From the NCBI RefSeq assembly GCF_001945445.1, contig NZ_MSXW01000058.1, forward strand, positions 1 through 64,000: DNA of 64,000 nt. The letters run 5' to 3'. A program made the translations under genes and the position numbers. The notes beneath the pieces were generated by a model, which made no database searches, was not told the origin of the DNA, and was given only the letters and a program-made list of their open reading frames with translations. Shown here one piece after another: positions 1-8,503 of the stretch (position 1 is the stretch's first letter; each line of letters starts with the position of its first letter). This stretch comes from Pseudomonas sp. PA27(2017) (GTDB taxonomy: Bacteria; Pseudomonadota; Gammaproteobacteria; Pseudomonadales; Pseudomonadaceae).

Positions 1-85
1 CTTAACTCACAAGCACCCACACGAATTGCTTGATTCAGTTGTTAAAGAACGTTTGGCTGAGGCTTTCGTCTCAACCGAGGCGCGC
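1..85 (-). promoter_or_regulatory. rRNA operon leader with boxA antitermination site
   Basis: Read on the minus strand, this is the transcribed leader of an rRNA operon. Positions 51-39 give CGTTCTTTAACAA, which matches the boxA element used by the Nus antitermination complex. The following bases, ending at position 1, match the Pseudomonas pre-16S leader as I remember it. The 16S gene itself should start roughly 150 bp beyond the left edge and is not in the window. Confidence 0.85.
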
Positions 86-113
86 ATCTTACAGCACCCT
101 CATTTGCTGTCAA
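86..113 (-). promoter_or_regulatory. rRNA promoter, proximal
   Basis: On the minus strand a perfect -35 TTGACA (113-108) is separated by 16 bp from -10 TAAGAT (91-86), followed by a GC-rich discriminator. A T/A-rich tract at 116-150 sits where an UP element would bind the RNA polymerase alpha subunit. This is the promoter closest to the boxA leader. Confidence 0.85.
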
Positions 114-193
114 GCTGTTTTTGAAGAATTTTTTCTTTCTTCTCAACACCTTGCAGCGCCCGACCAGACCATCTTCTCTCCAGCGGGAGGCGC

Positions 194-221
194 ATTCTAC
201 AGCGTTACAAACCGCTGTCAA
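194..221 (-). promoter_or_regulatory. rRNA promoter, middle
   Basis: The minus strand shows TTGACA (221-216), a 16-bp spacer and TAGAAT (199-194), followed by a GC-rich discriminator. Spacing and hexamers match the neighbouring copies, so this is one of three tandem promoters. Confidence 0.85.
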
Positions 222-299
222 CACCCTCTTTTACCGCCTTCGATCAACCTGACCGAACCATCAACAGAACCACTCAAACCACCCTGTCGATGCCGGCGC

Positions 300-327
300 A
301 TTCTACTCGAATTCGCCGTCCGTGCAA
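300..327 (-). promoter_or_regulatory. rRNA promoter, distal
   Basis: The minus strand shows TTGCAC (327-322), a 16-bp spacer and TAGAAT (305-300). The -35 box is weaker than in the two downstream copies, but the spacing and the GC-rich discriminator are the same. It lies about 115 bp downstream of the tyrS stop codon. Confidence 0.7.
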
Positions 328-440
328 CCTTTATTTTCGTCTAACTCGTTGATCTACAAGGAGTTTTCAGATCAGGCTGCGCCGGAAGTGGTGCGCATTA
401 TAGGCCCCCACGAAATCAGGTCAACCCTTAATTTACGCTT

Positions 441-1640
441 TTATTCAGTTTTCAGCGTAACCCGCGCGAAAGCCTTCTTGCCGGCCTGGCAGACGTGGGT
501 AGCGCCCAGCTTGAACACGAAGCTGCGATCGACCACCTGACCATCCACACGCACACCGCCTGAGCCAAGAAGATCACGCGCGACCGCTGCGTTCTTCACC
601 AGGCCTGCTTTATTAAGTAGCGCGGCAATCGGCATATCATCGCCAGCTGCCAGCTCGACCTCTGGCAGATCTTCAGGCAGCTCGCCATCCTTCATCCGGT
701 TACCGGCAGAACGGTGGGCTGTAGCCGCCGCCTCTTCGCCATGGAAACGCGCGACGATTTCTTCGGCCAGCTTGATCTTGATATCACGCGGGTTCGCGCC
801 GGCTTCCACGTCCTTCTTGAACTGCTCGATCTCATCCATGGTGCGGAAGCTGAGCAATTCGAAGTAACGCCACATCAGCGCATCCGGCATGGACACCAGC
901 TTGTTGTACATGACGCCCGGTGCTTCCTGGATGCCGATGTAGTTACCCAGGGACTTGGACATCTTCTTCACGCCATCCAGCCCTTCGAGCAGCGGCATGG
1001 TGACGACACACTGGGACGACTGCCCATAGGCGCGCTGCAGTTCGCGTCCCATCAGCAGGTTGAATTTCTGATCGGTACCGCCGAGCTCGACATCGGCGCG
1101 CAGCGCCACCGAGTCATAGCCCTGCACGAGCGGGTAAAGGAACTCGTGAATGGCGATCGGCTGGTTGCCGGTGTAGCGCTTGTCGAAGTCATCGCGCTCG
1201 AGCATGCGCGCCACGGTGTACTGAGAGGCCAGGCGAATGAAGTCGGCCGGCGTCAGCTCGTTGATCCAGGTGGAGTTGAAGGCAACCTCGGTCTTGGCCG
1301 GGTCGAGGATCTTGAATACCTGAGCCTTGTAGGTCTCGGCGTTCTCCAATACCTGCTCACGGGTCAGCGGCGGGCGCGTTGCGCTCTTGCCGCTGGGATC
1401 GCCGATCATGCCGGTGAAGTCGCCGATCAGGAAGATCACCTGATGCCCCAACTCCTGGAACTGGCGCAGCTTATTAATAAGCACGGTGTGGCCCAGGTGC
1501 AGGTCCGGTGCAGTCGGGTCGAAGCCGGCCTTGATACGCAGCGGCTCACCGCGCTTGAGCTTCTCGATCAGCTCAGCTTCAACAAGAACTTCTTCCGCAC
1601 CGCGCTTGATCAGCGCGAGCTGCTCTTCAACCGACTTCAT
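441..1640 (-). CDS. tyrS: Tyrosyl-tRNA synthetase
   Basis: This cytoplasmic class I aminoacyl-tRNA synthetase charges tRNA-Tyr with tyrosine. The 399-residue protein shows the HIGH-type motif HLGH at about residues 48-51, KMSKS at 226-230, and a C-terminal S4-like RNA-binding segment from about residue 335. The reading frame stays open upstream, but the start at 1640 (MKSVEEQ...) is chosen because the homologous protein begins there; the 34-codon extension is cysteine-rich and unlike the family. The gene diverges from the M23 peptidase gene and runs toward the rRNA operon, as in P. aeruginosa (PA0668 region, from memory). Confidence 0.97.
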   Translation of the reverse strand: MKSVEEQLALIKRGAEEVLVEAELIEKLKRGEPLRIKAGFDPTAPDLHLGHTVLINKLRQFQELGHQVIFLIGDFTGMIGDPSGKSATRPPLTREQVLENAETYKAQVFKILDPAKTEVAFNSTWINELTPADFIRLASQYTVARMLERDDFDKRYTGNQPIAIHEFLYPLVQGYDSVALRADVELGGTDQKFNLLMGRELQRAYGQSSQCVVTMPLLEGLDGVKKMSKSLGNYIGIQEAPGVMYNKLVSMPDALMWRYFELLSFRTMDEIEQFKKDVEAGANPRDIKIKLAEEIVARFHGEEAAATAHRSAGNRMKDGELPEDLPEVELAAGDDMPIAALLNKAGLVKNAAVARDLLGSGGVRVDGQVVDRSFVFKLGATHVCQAGKKAFARVTLKTE

Positions 1641-1852
1641 AGGACTCACAGCCACCAGATTCAAAAGGGCTCCAACCATACAAGATCGCCAACAAATGAC
1701 AAGTTTTGCCCTGCAATGCCCGCTGCAGGTGCCGGCCATCACCTGCGGGGTTGCCTCGAGGTAGATTTGGTTATATTTTATACAGTTACTGCATATTCAT
1801 CAGTTTCTTCTTTTTCCTCTTCATCTTTTCACTTCATCAAAAAGCAGCCCTT

Positions 1853-3268
1853 ATGACCTCTACAACTAAAGCGCCGCCGCTCTACCCCAAGACACACATC
1901 ATCGCAGCCAGCGGCGTCGCCGCCCTCCTAAGCCTTGCGCTGTTGGTGTTTCCCTCCCGCGAAGTAGAAGCAAAGAAGACGTTTCTCAATCTGGACATGG
2001 ACAACGGCTCCGAGCAGATCCAGCAGAACCTGCCCAGTAATCAGGCAGGCGCCGAAGCCCAGGAAGACGTCGACTCGCCGTTCGCGCAGATAGAAGGTAG
2101 CGATGATTCGCAGAATGCCGAGCTCGACGCAGAGCCGGAGATCGCCGAGCAGCCGCCTGAAGATCCGCGTAGCAAGACGGTCGCTGTAGAAAATGGCGAC
2201 ACGCTTTCCACGGTGTTCAGCAAAGTGGGCCTGAGCCCCAACACCCTGCATGAAGTGATCAACAGCAGCAAAGAGGCCAAGCAGCTGACACGCCTCAAGG
2301 TCGGCCAGGAACTGCAGTTCCAGCTGAGCGAAGACGGCCAGCTGGAAAGCCTGCACAGCCAGCTCAGCGACCTGGAAAGCGTCAGCTTGAGCAAGACCGA
2401 CAGCGGCTATGACTTCAAGCGTGAGCTGGTCAAGCCGGACGTACATGAATCCTACGCCCATGGGGTGATCAACAGCTCGCTGTTCGTGGCGGCCAAGCGC
2501 GCCGGCCTGTCCCACAACCTGACCATGGACTTGGCCAACATCTTCGGTTACGACATCGACTTCGCCATGGATATACGTGAAGGCGACGAGTTCGAGGTCA
2601 TCTATCAGAACAAGAAGGTTGGCGATAAATCGGTCGGCACCGGCAACATTCTGTCCGCACGTTTCACCAACCGTGGCAAGACCTTTACCGCTGTTCGCTA
2701 TACCGACAAGCAGGGCAACGTCAGCTACTACGACGCCGATGGCAACAGCATGCGCAAGGCGTTCATTCGTACGCCGGTAGATTTCGCGCGCATCAGCTCG
2801 CGCTTCTCGAACGGCCGCAAGCACCCGATCCTCAACAAGATCCGCGCTCACAAGGGCGTCGACTATGCCGCACCACGCGGTACGCCGATCAAGGCTGCCG
2901 GTGATGGCAAGGTCATCCTGGCCGGCCGCAAAGGTGGCTATGGCAACACCGTGGTCCTGCAGCATGGCAGCCGCTACCGCACGCTCTATGCGCACATGCA
3001 GGGTTTCGCCAAAGGCGTTCGCACGGGCGGCAGCGTGAAGCAGGGCCAGATCATCGGCTATATCGGCACCACCGGTCTGTCGACAGGGCCGCACTTGCAC
3101 TACGAGTTCCAGGTCAACGGCACTCACGTCGATCCGCTGAGCCAGAAGCTGCCGATGTCCGATCCGATCGCCCGCCAGGAGAAGCAACGCTTCCTGCAGA
3201 TGAGCAAGCCGCTCATGGCCCGTATGGATCAGGAAAAAGCCACCATGCTCGCCCTCAACAAGCGCTGA
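1853..3268 (+). CDS. mepM: M23 family cell-wall endopeptidase (MepM/OapA type)
   Basis: This is a predicted periplasmic peptidoglycan DD-endopeptidase of the M23 zinc family, 471 residues long. An N-terminal membrane anchor lies at about residues 14-34, followed by an acidic, low-complexity linker. A LysM/OapA-like segment (about 100-155) contains ENGDTLSTVF, and the M23 core is at the C-terminus. Candidate zinc ligands are H333 and D337 (HKGVD) and H414/H416 (HLHYEF). The ATG at 1853 was chosen because the hydrophobic anchor follows it directly; the open frame upstream has no signal-like sequence. The stop lies 4 nt before anmK, so the two wall-recycling genes are probably co-transcribed. 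The symbol is by family resemblance. Confidence 0.9.
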   Translation: MTSTTKAPPLYPKTHIIAASGVAALLSLALLVFPSREVEAKKTFLNLDMDNGSEQIQQNLPSNQAGAEAQEDVDSPFAQIEGSDDSQNAELDAEPEIAEQPPEDPRSKTVAVENGDTLSTVFSKVGLSPNTLHEVINSSKEAKQLTRLKVGQELQFQLSEDGQLESLHSQLSDLESVSLSKTDSGYDFKRELVKPDVHESYAHGVINSSLFVAAKRAGLSHNLTMDLANIFGYDIDFAMDIREGDEFEVIYQNKKVGDKSVGTGNILSARFTNRGKTFTAVRYTDKQGNVSYYDADGNSMRKAFIRTPVDFARISSRFSNGRKHPILNKIRAHKGVDYAAPRGTPIKAAGDGKVILAGRKGGYGNTVVLQHGSRYRTLYAHMQGFAKGVRTGGSVKQGQIIGYIGTTGLSTGPHLHYEFQVNGTHVDPLSQKLPMSDPIARQEKQRFLQMSKPLMARMDQEKATMLALNKR

Positions 3269-3272
3269 TCCC

Positions 3273-4361
3273 ATGCTCTATCTCGGGGTGATGTCCGGTA
3301 CCAGTCTCGACGGGCTGGACATCGCCCTTGTCGAGCAAGGCGAGCGCACTCGGTTGCTCGCCCACCATTATCAAGCCCTCCCCGACTCGCTTCGCCAGCA
3401 ACTGCTCGATTTGTGCAGCCCGGGTGCGGATGAACTCGCCAGGGCCGCTCTTGCCGAGCAAGCGTGGGCGCGGCTGGTTGCCGATGGCATCGACGGCCTG
3501 CTGCGCCAGCAGAACCTGCAACCCACCGCCATTCGCGCCATTGGCAGCCACGGCCAGACCGTGCGCCACGAACCGGCCCGGGGCTTCACCATCCAGATCG
3601 GCAACCCTGCCCTGCTGGCAGAACTGACCGGCATAACCGTAGTGGCCGACTTCCGGCGCCGCGACGTAGCCGCTGGCGGCCAGGGCGCCCCCCTGGTGCC
3701 GGCTTTTCACGAGGCGCTTTTCGCCAGCCCCGGCTCCGCTCGGGCAATTCTCAACGTGGGTGGCTTCAGCAACCTCAGCCTGCTGGAAGAGGGAAAGCCC
3801 GCCAAGGGCTTCGACTGTGGGCCGGGCAACGTGCTGATGGACGCCTGGATTCACCATCATCGCGGCCAGGCCTACGACAAGGACGGCGCATGGGCTGCCA
3901 GCGGTACGGTGCAGCCCGAGCTGCTGACCGCGTTGCTGGCGGATCCGTTCTTCCAGGCGACCGGGCCGAAAAGCACCGGGCGCGAGCTGTTCAACCTGCC
4001 CTGGCTGACGCGCCACCTGGAACAGCAGCCTGCCTATCAACCAGTAGACGTGCAGGCCACCCTGCTGGAACTGACGGCCACCAGCATCGCCAGCTCGTTG
4101 CGTAACGCGCAGCCAACGTGCAGCCAGCTACTGGTGTGCGGCGGCGGTGCTCATAACAAGGAGCTGCTGGCACGCTTGCAGGCACTGTTGCCTGCTGCCG
4201 AGGTGAGCAGCACCGACGACCATAGCGTGCCCGCCGACTGGGTCGAGGCCATGGCGTTCGCCTGGTTGGCCCACTGCTGCCTGAACGGCATCCCCGCCAA
4301 CAGGCCGGAAGTCACCGGCGCCAAAGGCCTGCGAGTACTCGGCGCCATCTACCCGGCCTGA
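3273..4361 (+). CDS. anmK: Anhydro-N-acetylmuramic acid kinase
   Basis: AnmK phosphorylates and hydrolyses 1,6-anhydro-MurNAc to MurNAc-6-phosphate, recycling peptidoglycan turnover products in the cytoplasm. The 362-residue protein opens with GVMSGTSLDG (5-14), the family signature, and carries FDCGPGN (180-186) with the expected catalytic Asp at 181. Its length is normal for the family. It starts 4 nt after the M23 endopeptidase stop, so one transcript would encode both cell-wall cleavage and recycling. A strong intrinsic terminator follows. In P. aeruginosa anmK is followed by erpA; here that gene is absent. Confidence 0.97.
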   Translation: MLYLGVMSGTSLDGLDIALVEQGERTRLLAHHYQALPDSLRQQLLDLCSPGADELARAALAEQAWARLVADGIDGLLRQQNLQPTAIRAIGSHGQTVRHEPARGFTIQIGNPALLAELTGITVVADFRRRDVAAGGQGAPLVPAFHEALFASPGSARAILNVGGFSNLSLLEEGKPAKGFDCGPGNVLMDAWIHHHRGQAYDKDGAWAASGTVQPELLTALLADPFFQATGPKSTGRELFNLPWLTRHLEQQPAYQPVDVQATLLELTATSIASSLRNAQPTCSQLLVCGGGAHNKELLARLQALLPAAEVSSTDDHSVPADWVEAMAFAWLAHCCLNGIPANRPEVTGAKGLRVLGAIYPA

Positions 4362-4378
4362 GCCTATGCGCTCAAATG

Positions 4379-4409
4379 AAACGCCGTGCACTTGCGCGGC
4401 GTTTTGTTT
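4379..4409 (+). terminator. Intrinsic terminator after anmK
   Basis: The inverted repeat AAACGCCG (4379-4386) / CGGCGTTT (4397-4404) is followed by a T-rich run on the plus strand. It lies 17 nt after the anmK stop codon. The 120 bp between it and the next gene contain nothing I recognise. Confidence 0.85.
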
Positions 4410-4532
4410 GCGCAGGCCTTTGAACCCTGAAACATGGGCGGGCGGGTGCTCAGCGGCAAACGCAGGATGCAACGCTTCAAATTGCTGCGGCGGCACCCCA
4501 AATACCTCAATGCCTGAAGGCTGCGCTCGGTG

Positions 4533-5675
4533 TCAGCCTCGGGCATTTACCCTCGAGGCGTGATCTTCGTGTTTGCGAGCACCTTCAAGGCCGTGGTGCC
4601 GGCTACCGCCATCCTGTGCGTCGAATTTCTTCTGTAGCGGCGCGGTCGCGCGGTTGACCCGCGTCCTGGTGCCAAAAAACGCCACGCTGAGAATATGCAG
4701 CGGGCCGATCCGTTCCAGTACCAACTTGAACGCCACCGGCAGGAGAAGGCCCAGCAGCATACTGACGGTAAAGACCAGCCACTGCTCCTCCACCTGCAGC
4801 TTGTTCAGCACGATGCGCGCCCCTGCGGTGCCGAAGACGTGGAACAGGTAGATCTCGAACGAGAAATAGCCCAGCCAGGCCAATGGCAGGAAATAGAAAC
4901 GCCGGGCGATCAGCAGGCTGATGGCAGCCAGGCCCAGGGCGGTACCCACCACGGCTAGATCAATGTCGTCGAGGTCGATCAGCGCGAACAGATAGGCCTG
5001 GTCGATACCCACCAGGATCACCAGCGCCGCGGCCATGGTGATGACGCTGCTGCGGGTGATCAGCTGCTCGCTGAAACGATAGAGCCCCAGGCCCAGCAGG
5101 AAGAACGGAAACAGCTCTACTGCCCTGTCGAGACTGAACAGATTCGGGCAACCTTCCGATGCAAAGGACGCAGCCAGCACCACCACGAAAACCAGGCCGT
5201 AATTACGCAGGCTCAGCAGCAGACCTGCTTTTTCCAGCAACGCGATCACTATGAAGATGCAGAAGATCGCCTGCAGAAACCAGAAGTGCGCGTAACTGAA
5301 GAAGTAGATGCTGAAGATCTCGCTCAGTTGCGGTTTGTCGTTGGTGTTGGGCACGATCATCTGCAAAGCGAAGAACAGCGTCGAGACCGTCAGCAGCGGT
5401 ATGCCGACGCGTTTGAACTTGCCTTGGTAGAAGCGCGAGAGGTCACTGCCGGTGTTCACCGGACGCAGCGCATAGACGTAGCCCGAGATGGCGGTGAATA
5501 GCGGCATGCGGATGTAGACGAGTGAATCGTAAAGATAGCGCAGCACGGAGTCGTCCGGCACCTTCATGCCCAGGTCGGATGAACTGCCGATGACATGGCC
5601 CGCTACCATCAGAAACAGCGCCAGTCCGCGAATGGTCTCTATGCGCAGATCCTTTTCGGGCGTGGTCTTGGTCAT
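4533..5675 (-). CDS. Acyltransferase 3 family membrane protein
   Basis: This is a predicted integral-membrane acyltransferase (acyltransferase 3 / OafA-like). Such proteins usually O-acylate surface polysaccharides or other exported molecules. The 380-residue protein has about ten hydrophobic segments. The family's N-terminal signature is present: RGLALFLMVAGH, with R16 and H27. The last ~45 residues are hydrophilic and basic, rich in R, K and H, and look unlike the family. The start at 5675 has an AGAGGA Shine-Dalgarno sequence. The substrate cannot be inferred because no glycan genes adjoin it. It lies where erpA is found in P. aeruginosa, so it may mark a local rearrangement. Confidence 0.85.
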   Translation of the reverse strand: MTKTTPEKDLRIETIRGLALFLMVAGHVIGSSSDLGMKVPDDSVLRYLYDSLVYIRMPLFTAISGYVYALRPVNTGSDLSRFYQGKFKRVGIPLLTVSTLFFALQMIVPNTNDKPQLSEIFSIYFFSYAHFWFLQAIFCIFIVIALLEKAGLLLSLRNYGLVFVVVLAASFASEGCPNLFSLDRAVELFPFFLLGLGLYRFSEQLITRSSVITMAAALVILVGIDQAYLFALIDLDDIDLAVVGTALGLAAISLLIARRFYFLPLAWLGYFSFEIYLFHVFGTAGARIVLNKLQVEEQWLVFTVSMLLGLLLPVAFKLVLERIGPLHILSVAFFGTRTRVNRATAPLQKKFDAQDGGSRHHGLEGARKHEDHASRVNARG

Positions 5676-6029
5676 GCTGAGTCCTCTGTACTAGCTAAGC
5701 GAGACAGCGTTTCCACACAGATGGGGAACGAATGCCGACGAATCGATCATCTGAGCCCGTGGAGCTTCGACTAGTTCATTGGCGGCCTTGCGGTAGGGAC
5801 GGATTCGATTTCGATAAGCGCGCCCTCCTTCACCTGGCTTAGCAGCTACATCATTTCCCCAGCACAAGGAGCGCCCGAGATTCCCGCCTGTACACACCAG
5901 CAGCGGCGGTTACGAATAACCTGGCGCTGGACGATACAACATAACATTACTATATTGTCCGCCCTTTTTTGCCACTGGGCGGTGCGGCGCTGGCCCCTGC
6001 CTGTCGACCGACTTGCCAAGGATCTGCCC
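5676..6029. promoter_or_regulatory. Divergent intergenic region with AT-rich inverted repeat
   Basis: This 354-bp region separates the acyltransferase gene (-) from the ABC importer operon (+). I see no gene in it. An imperfect inverted repeat, ACAACATA-N7-TATATTGT (5936-5943 / 5951-5958, 7 of 8 positions), lies 72 bp before the importer start in otherwise GC-rich DNA. It could be a metal-responsive (Fur/Zur-type) operator, but the match to any specific regulator is only suggestive. Confidence 0.4.
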
Positions 6030-7571
6030 ATGCTGCTCAGCAAACGCCCTCGCCTCTCCCTGCTCGCAGGTGCCCTCGCCACCTGGCTGACACTGACAGC
6101 CGGCCATGTCACCGCCGATGATCGCGTGTTCGACGTGGTCGCACCGTTCGAGATCGGCGGGCTGGATCCGGCGATTTCCGGGTTCATCTTCCAGCGCATG
6201 CAGATTACCGAAACCCTGCTCGAAGCCGACGCCAAGGGCCAGCCGCTGCCGGCACTGGCCGAACGCTGGAGCGTGTCGGACGATGGCAAGCAGTGGACGC
6301 TGTCGATCCGCCAGGGCGTGAAGTTCCACGACGGCAGCGACCTCACCGCCGCCGTTGCCGCCCATGCCCTGGAGGCGGCGCGCAAGAAGCCCGGCATGTT
6401 GCGCGACGCGCCGATCACCGCGATCAGCGCCAATGGCAATGACGTGGTGATCGCCCTGAACAAGCCCTTCAAACCGCTGGCGGCGCTGCTGGCTCATTCG
6501 TCCACCAACATTCTGGCCAGCGCGGCCTATGACGCAGACGACAACGTCAAGCAGATCATCGCCACCGGCCCGTATCAGCTGACCCTGCTGCAGCCGCCGC
6601 AGCGCCTCGCCGCAGAACGCTTCGACGGTTACTGGGGAACCAAACCGAGCATCGAGAAGACCACTTACCTCGGCGCCGGTCGCGGCGAAACCCGTTCGCT
6701 GATGGCCGAGAGCGGCGGCGCCGAACTGGTATTCCAGCTCGACCCGCCGAGCATCGCGCGCCTGCAGCGCAACCCCAACGTGCAGGTGCTGATGGGCCCG
6801 GTGCCGCGCGTGCTGGTGCTGGCGGCGAATGCCGGCAGCGGTGCCACCGCGCCGGTCGAGGTGCGCCGGGCCCTGAGCCTGGCGATCAACCGCGAAGGCA
6901 TCACCGCCGCCGTGCTGCGCGCACCGGGCACCGGCGCTACGCAAATGTTCGCCGACAGCGTGCCGGCCTGGCACGACGCCAGCCTGCCACCGCTCAAGTA
7001 CGACCCGCAGGCGGCCCGCGAGTTGCTCAAGGCACAGGGTTGGGCACCCGGCGCCGACGGCATCCTGGAAAAGGACGGCCAGCGCCTGCAACTCAAGCTG
7101 CTCACCTACTCCGACCGCCCGGAACTGCCGCTGATCGCCACCGCCCTGCAGGCGCAACTGCGCGAGGTGGGCGTGGATGTGGAGGTTGCTGTGGGCAACG
7201 CCAGCGCGGTTCCCGCCGCCCATAACGACGGCACCCTGCAACTGGCCCTGTACGGCCGCAACTACGCCCTGGTGCCCGACCCACTGCTGACCCTGATGGC
7301 CGACTTCGGCAACGGTGGTGCCGAGTGGGGCCCGCTGGGCTGGAACAACCCGCAGTTCGACCAGACCCTGAGCAAACTGCTGGCCAGCAATGATCCGGTC
7401 GAGCAACAGCAGTTGCGCAACGAGCTGATGAAGCGTGTGCAGACCGATCTGCCGTTGATTCCGATCGCCTGGTATCGCCAGTCCATCGCCGTGTCCAAGC
7501 AGATCGAAGGCGCCGCTATCGATCCGTTCGAGCGCACCTTCGGCCTGAGCAGCATGCGGTGGCGCCCATGA
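6030..7571 (+). CDS. ABC transporter substrate-binding protein (NikA/DppA family 5)
   Basis: This is the periplasmic binding protein of a family 5 importer (dipeptide, oligopeptide, nickel or metal-chelate class). It has 513 residues with a Sec signal peptide (about residues 1-31, ending HVTA|DD). Family 5 hallmarks include LAERWSVSDDGKQWTLSIRQ and VKFHDGSDLTA near residues 75-110 and the late IPIAWY segment. The ATG at 6030 was chosen because it begins the signal peptide and follows AAGGA; the upstream in-frame extension lacks signal features. Its stop overlaps the next gene in an ATGA. The substrate is undetermined: sequence style is closer to NikA/CntA-like proteins than to DppA, so a chelated metal is possible. 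Confidence 0.88.
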   Translation: MLLSKRPRLSLLAGALATWLTLTAGHVTADDRVFDVVAPFEIGGLDPAISGFIFQRMQITETLLEADAKGQPLPALAERWSVSDDGKQWTLSIRQGVKFHDGSDLTAAVAAHALEAARKKPGMLRDAPITAISANGNDVVIALNKPFKPLAALLAHSSTNILASAAYDADDNVKQIIATGPYQLTLLQPPQRLAAERFDGYWGTKPSIEKTTYLGAGRGETRSLMAESGGAELVFQLDPPSIARLQRNPNVQVLMGPVPRVLVLAANAGSGATAPVEVRRALSLAINREGITAAVLRAPGTGATQMFADSVPAWHDASLPPLKYDPQAARELLKAQGWAPGADGILEKDGQRLQLKLLTYSDRPELPLIATALQAQLREVGVDVEVAVGNASAVPAAHNDGTLQLALYGRNYALVPDPLLTLMADFGNGGAEWGPLGWNNPQFDQTLSKLLASNDPVEQQQLRNELMKRVQTDLPLIPIAWYRQSIAVSKQIEGAAIDPFERTFGLSSMRWRP

Positions 7572-8503
7572 TCCGCCTGCTGGGCTTTCGCCTGCTGCAG
7601 GCGGTGATGGTCGCCGTGCTGATCGGCTCGCTGACCTTTCTGCTGATGAGCCTGCTGCCCGGTGATGCCGCCTACCGCATCGCCGCCGGGCGCTACGGGT
7701 ACGACATGGTCAACAGCGCCGCCGCTGAAGCGGTGCGCGCCGAACTGGGCCTGGACCAACCAGTACTGTGGCGCTTCACCGCGTGGATCGGCGACTTGCT
7801 GACCCTCGATCTGGGCAACTCGCTGGTTACCGGCCGGCCGGTGCTGGACATGGTCGCCCACGAACTGGGCAGCTCCGTGCGCTTGGCGGTCGGCGCCGTC
7901 CTGCTGTCCTTTCTGATTGGCCCGCCGATCGGGGTGATCGCCGGCTTGCGTCCGGGTGGCATGCTGGATCGCGGCCTGCTGCTGCTCAGCACGGTCACTC
8001 GCGCCATCCCTCACTTCGTGCTCGGAGTGATTCTGGTGCTGATCTTCTCGGTGTGGCTGATGGTGCTGCCGTCCGCCGGCCATGGCAGCTTCACCCACAC
8101 CATCCTGCCGACGCTGACCCTGGCGCTGGGGCTCGCGGCCGTCTCCTCCCGGGTCGCAAGGGACGCCACCGTGGCGGTGGCATCGTCCGCCTACTTCGCC
8201 TTCGGGCGCCTCAAGGGCCTCAGCGGCACCCAGGTATTCCTGCGCCACGGCCTGCGCAATATCGGCGTGCCGGTGGTGACCTATCTCGGCGTACAGCTGG
8301 TGTACCTGATTGAAGGCGTGGTGGTGGTCGAGACCCTGTTCGCCTGGCCGGGCATCGGCCATGGCCTGGTTCACGCCATCGTCCAGCGCGACGTGCCCAT
8401 GGTGCAGGGTACCGCGTTGGCCATGGGGCTGATGTTCGTGCTGCTCAATACCGCCGTGGACCTGCTCAACCACCTGATCGACCCGCGCCGGAGAACCGCA
8501 TGA
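7568..8503 (+). CDS. ABC importer permease (NikB/DppB-like)
   Basis: This is the first inner-membrane permease of the importer, 311 residues with about six transmembrane segments. It has the N-terminal R-L-L...LLP-G-DAAYRIA layout and a cytoplasmic EAA-type loop (about 215-235, ending RHGLRN) that docks on the ATPase. ATG 7568 overlaps the upstream stop as ATGA. A GTG at 7559 is also in frame but lies inside the binding-protein gene. The stop overlaps the next permease as ATGA. Confidence 0.92.
   Translation: MIRLLGFRLLQAVMVAVLIGSLTFLLMSLLPGDAAYRIAAGRYGYDMVNSAAAEAVRAELGLDQPVLWRFTAWIGDLLTLDLGNSLVTGRPVLDMVAHELGSSVRLAVGAVLLSFLIGPPIGVIAGLRPGGMLDRGLLLLSTVTRAIPHFVLGVILVLIFSVWLMVLPSAGHGSFTHTILPTLTLALGLAAVSSRVARDATVAVASSAYFAFGRLKGLSGTQVFLRHGLRNIGVPVVTYLGVQLVYLIEGVVVVETLFAWPGIGHGLVHAIVQRDVPMVQGTALAMGLMFVLLNTAVDLLNHLIDPRRRTA

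Noticed and set aside
1641..1742. 34-codon N-terminal extension of tyrS
   Set aside because: Cys-rich and unlike TyrS; the internal ATG at 1640 gives the family N-terminus.
714..1856. Long plus-strand ORF (380 codons) opposite tyrS
   Set aside because: It is the antisense shadow of tyrS in high-GC DNA; composition is His/Leu/Arg-rich with no family signal.
1928..3274. 448-codon minus-strand ORF opposite the M23 peptidase gene
   Set aside because: Shadow frame; the plus frame has clear catalytic motifs and a signal anchor.
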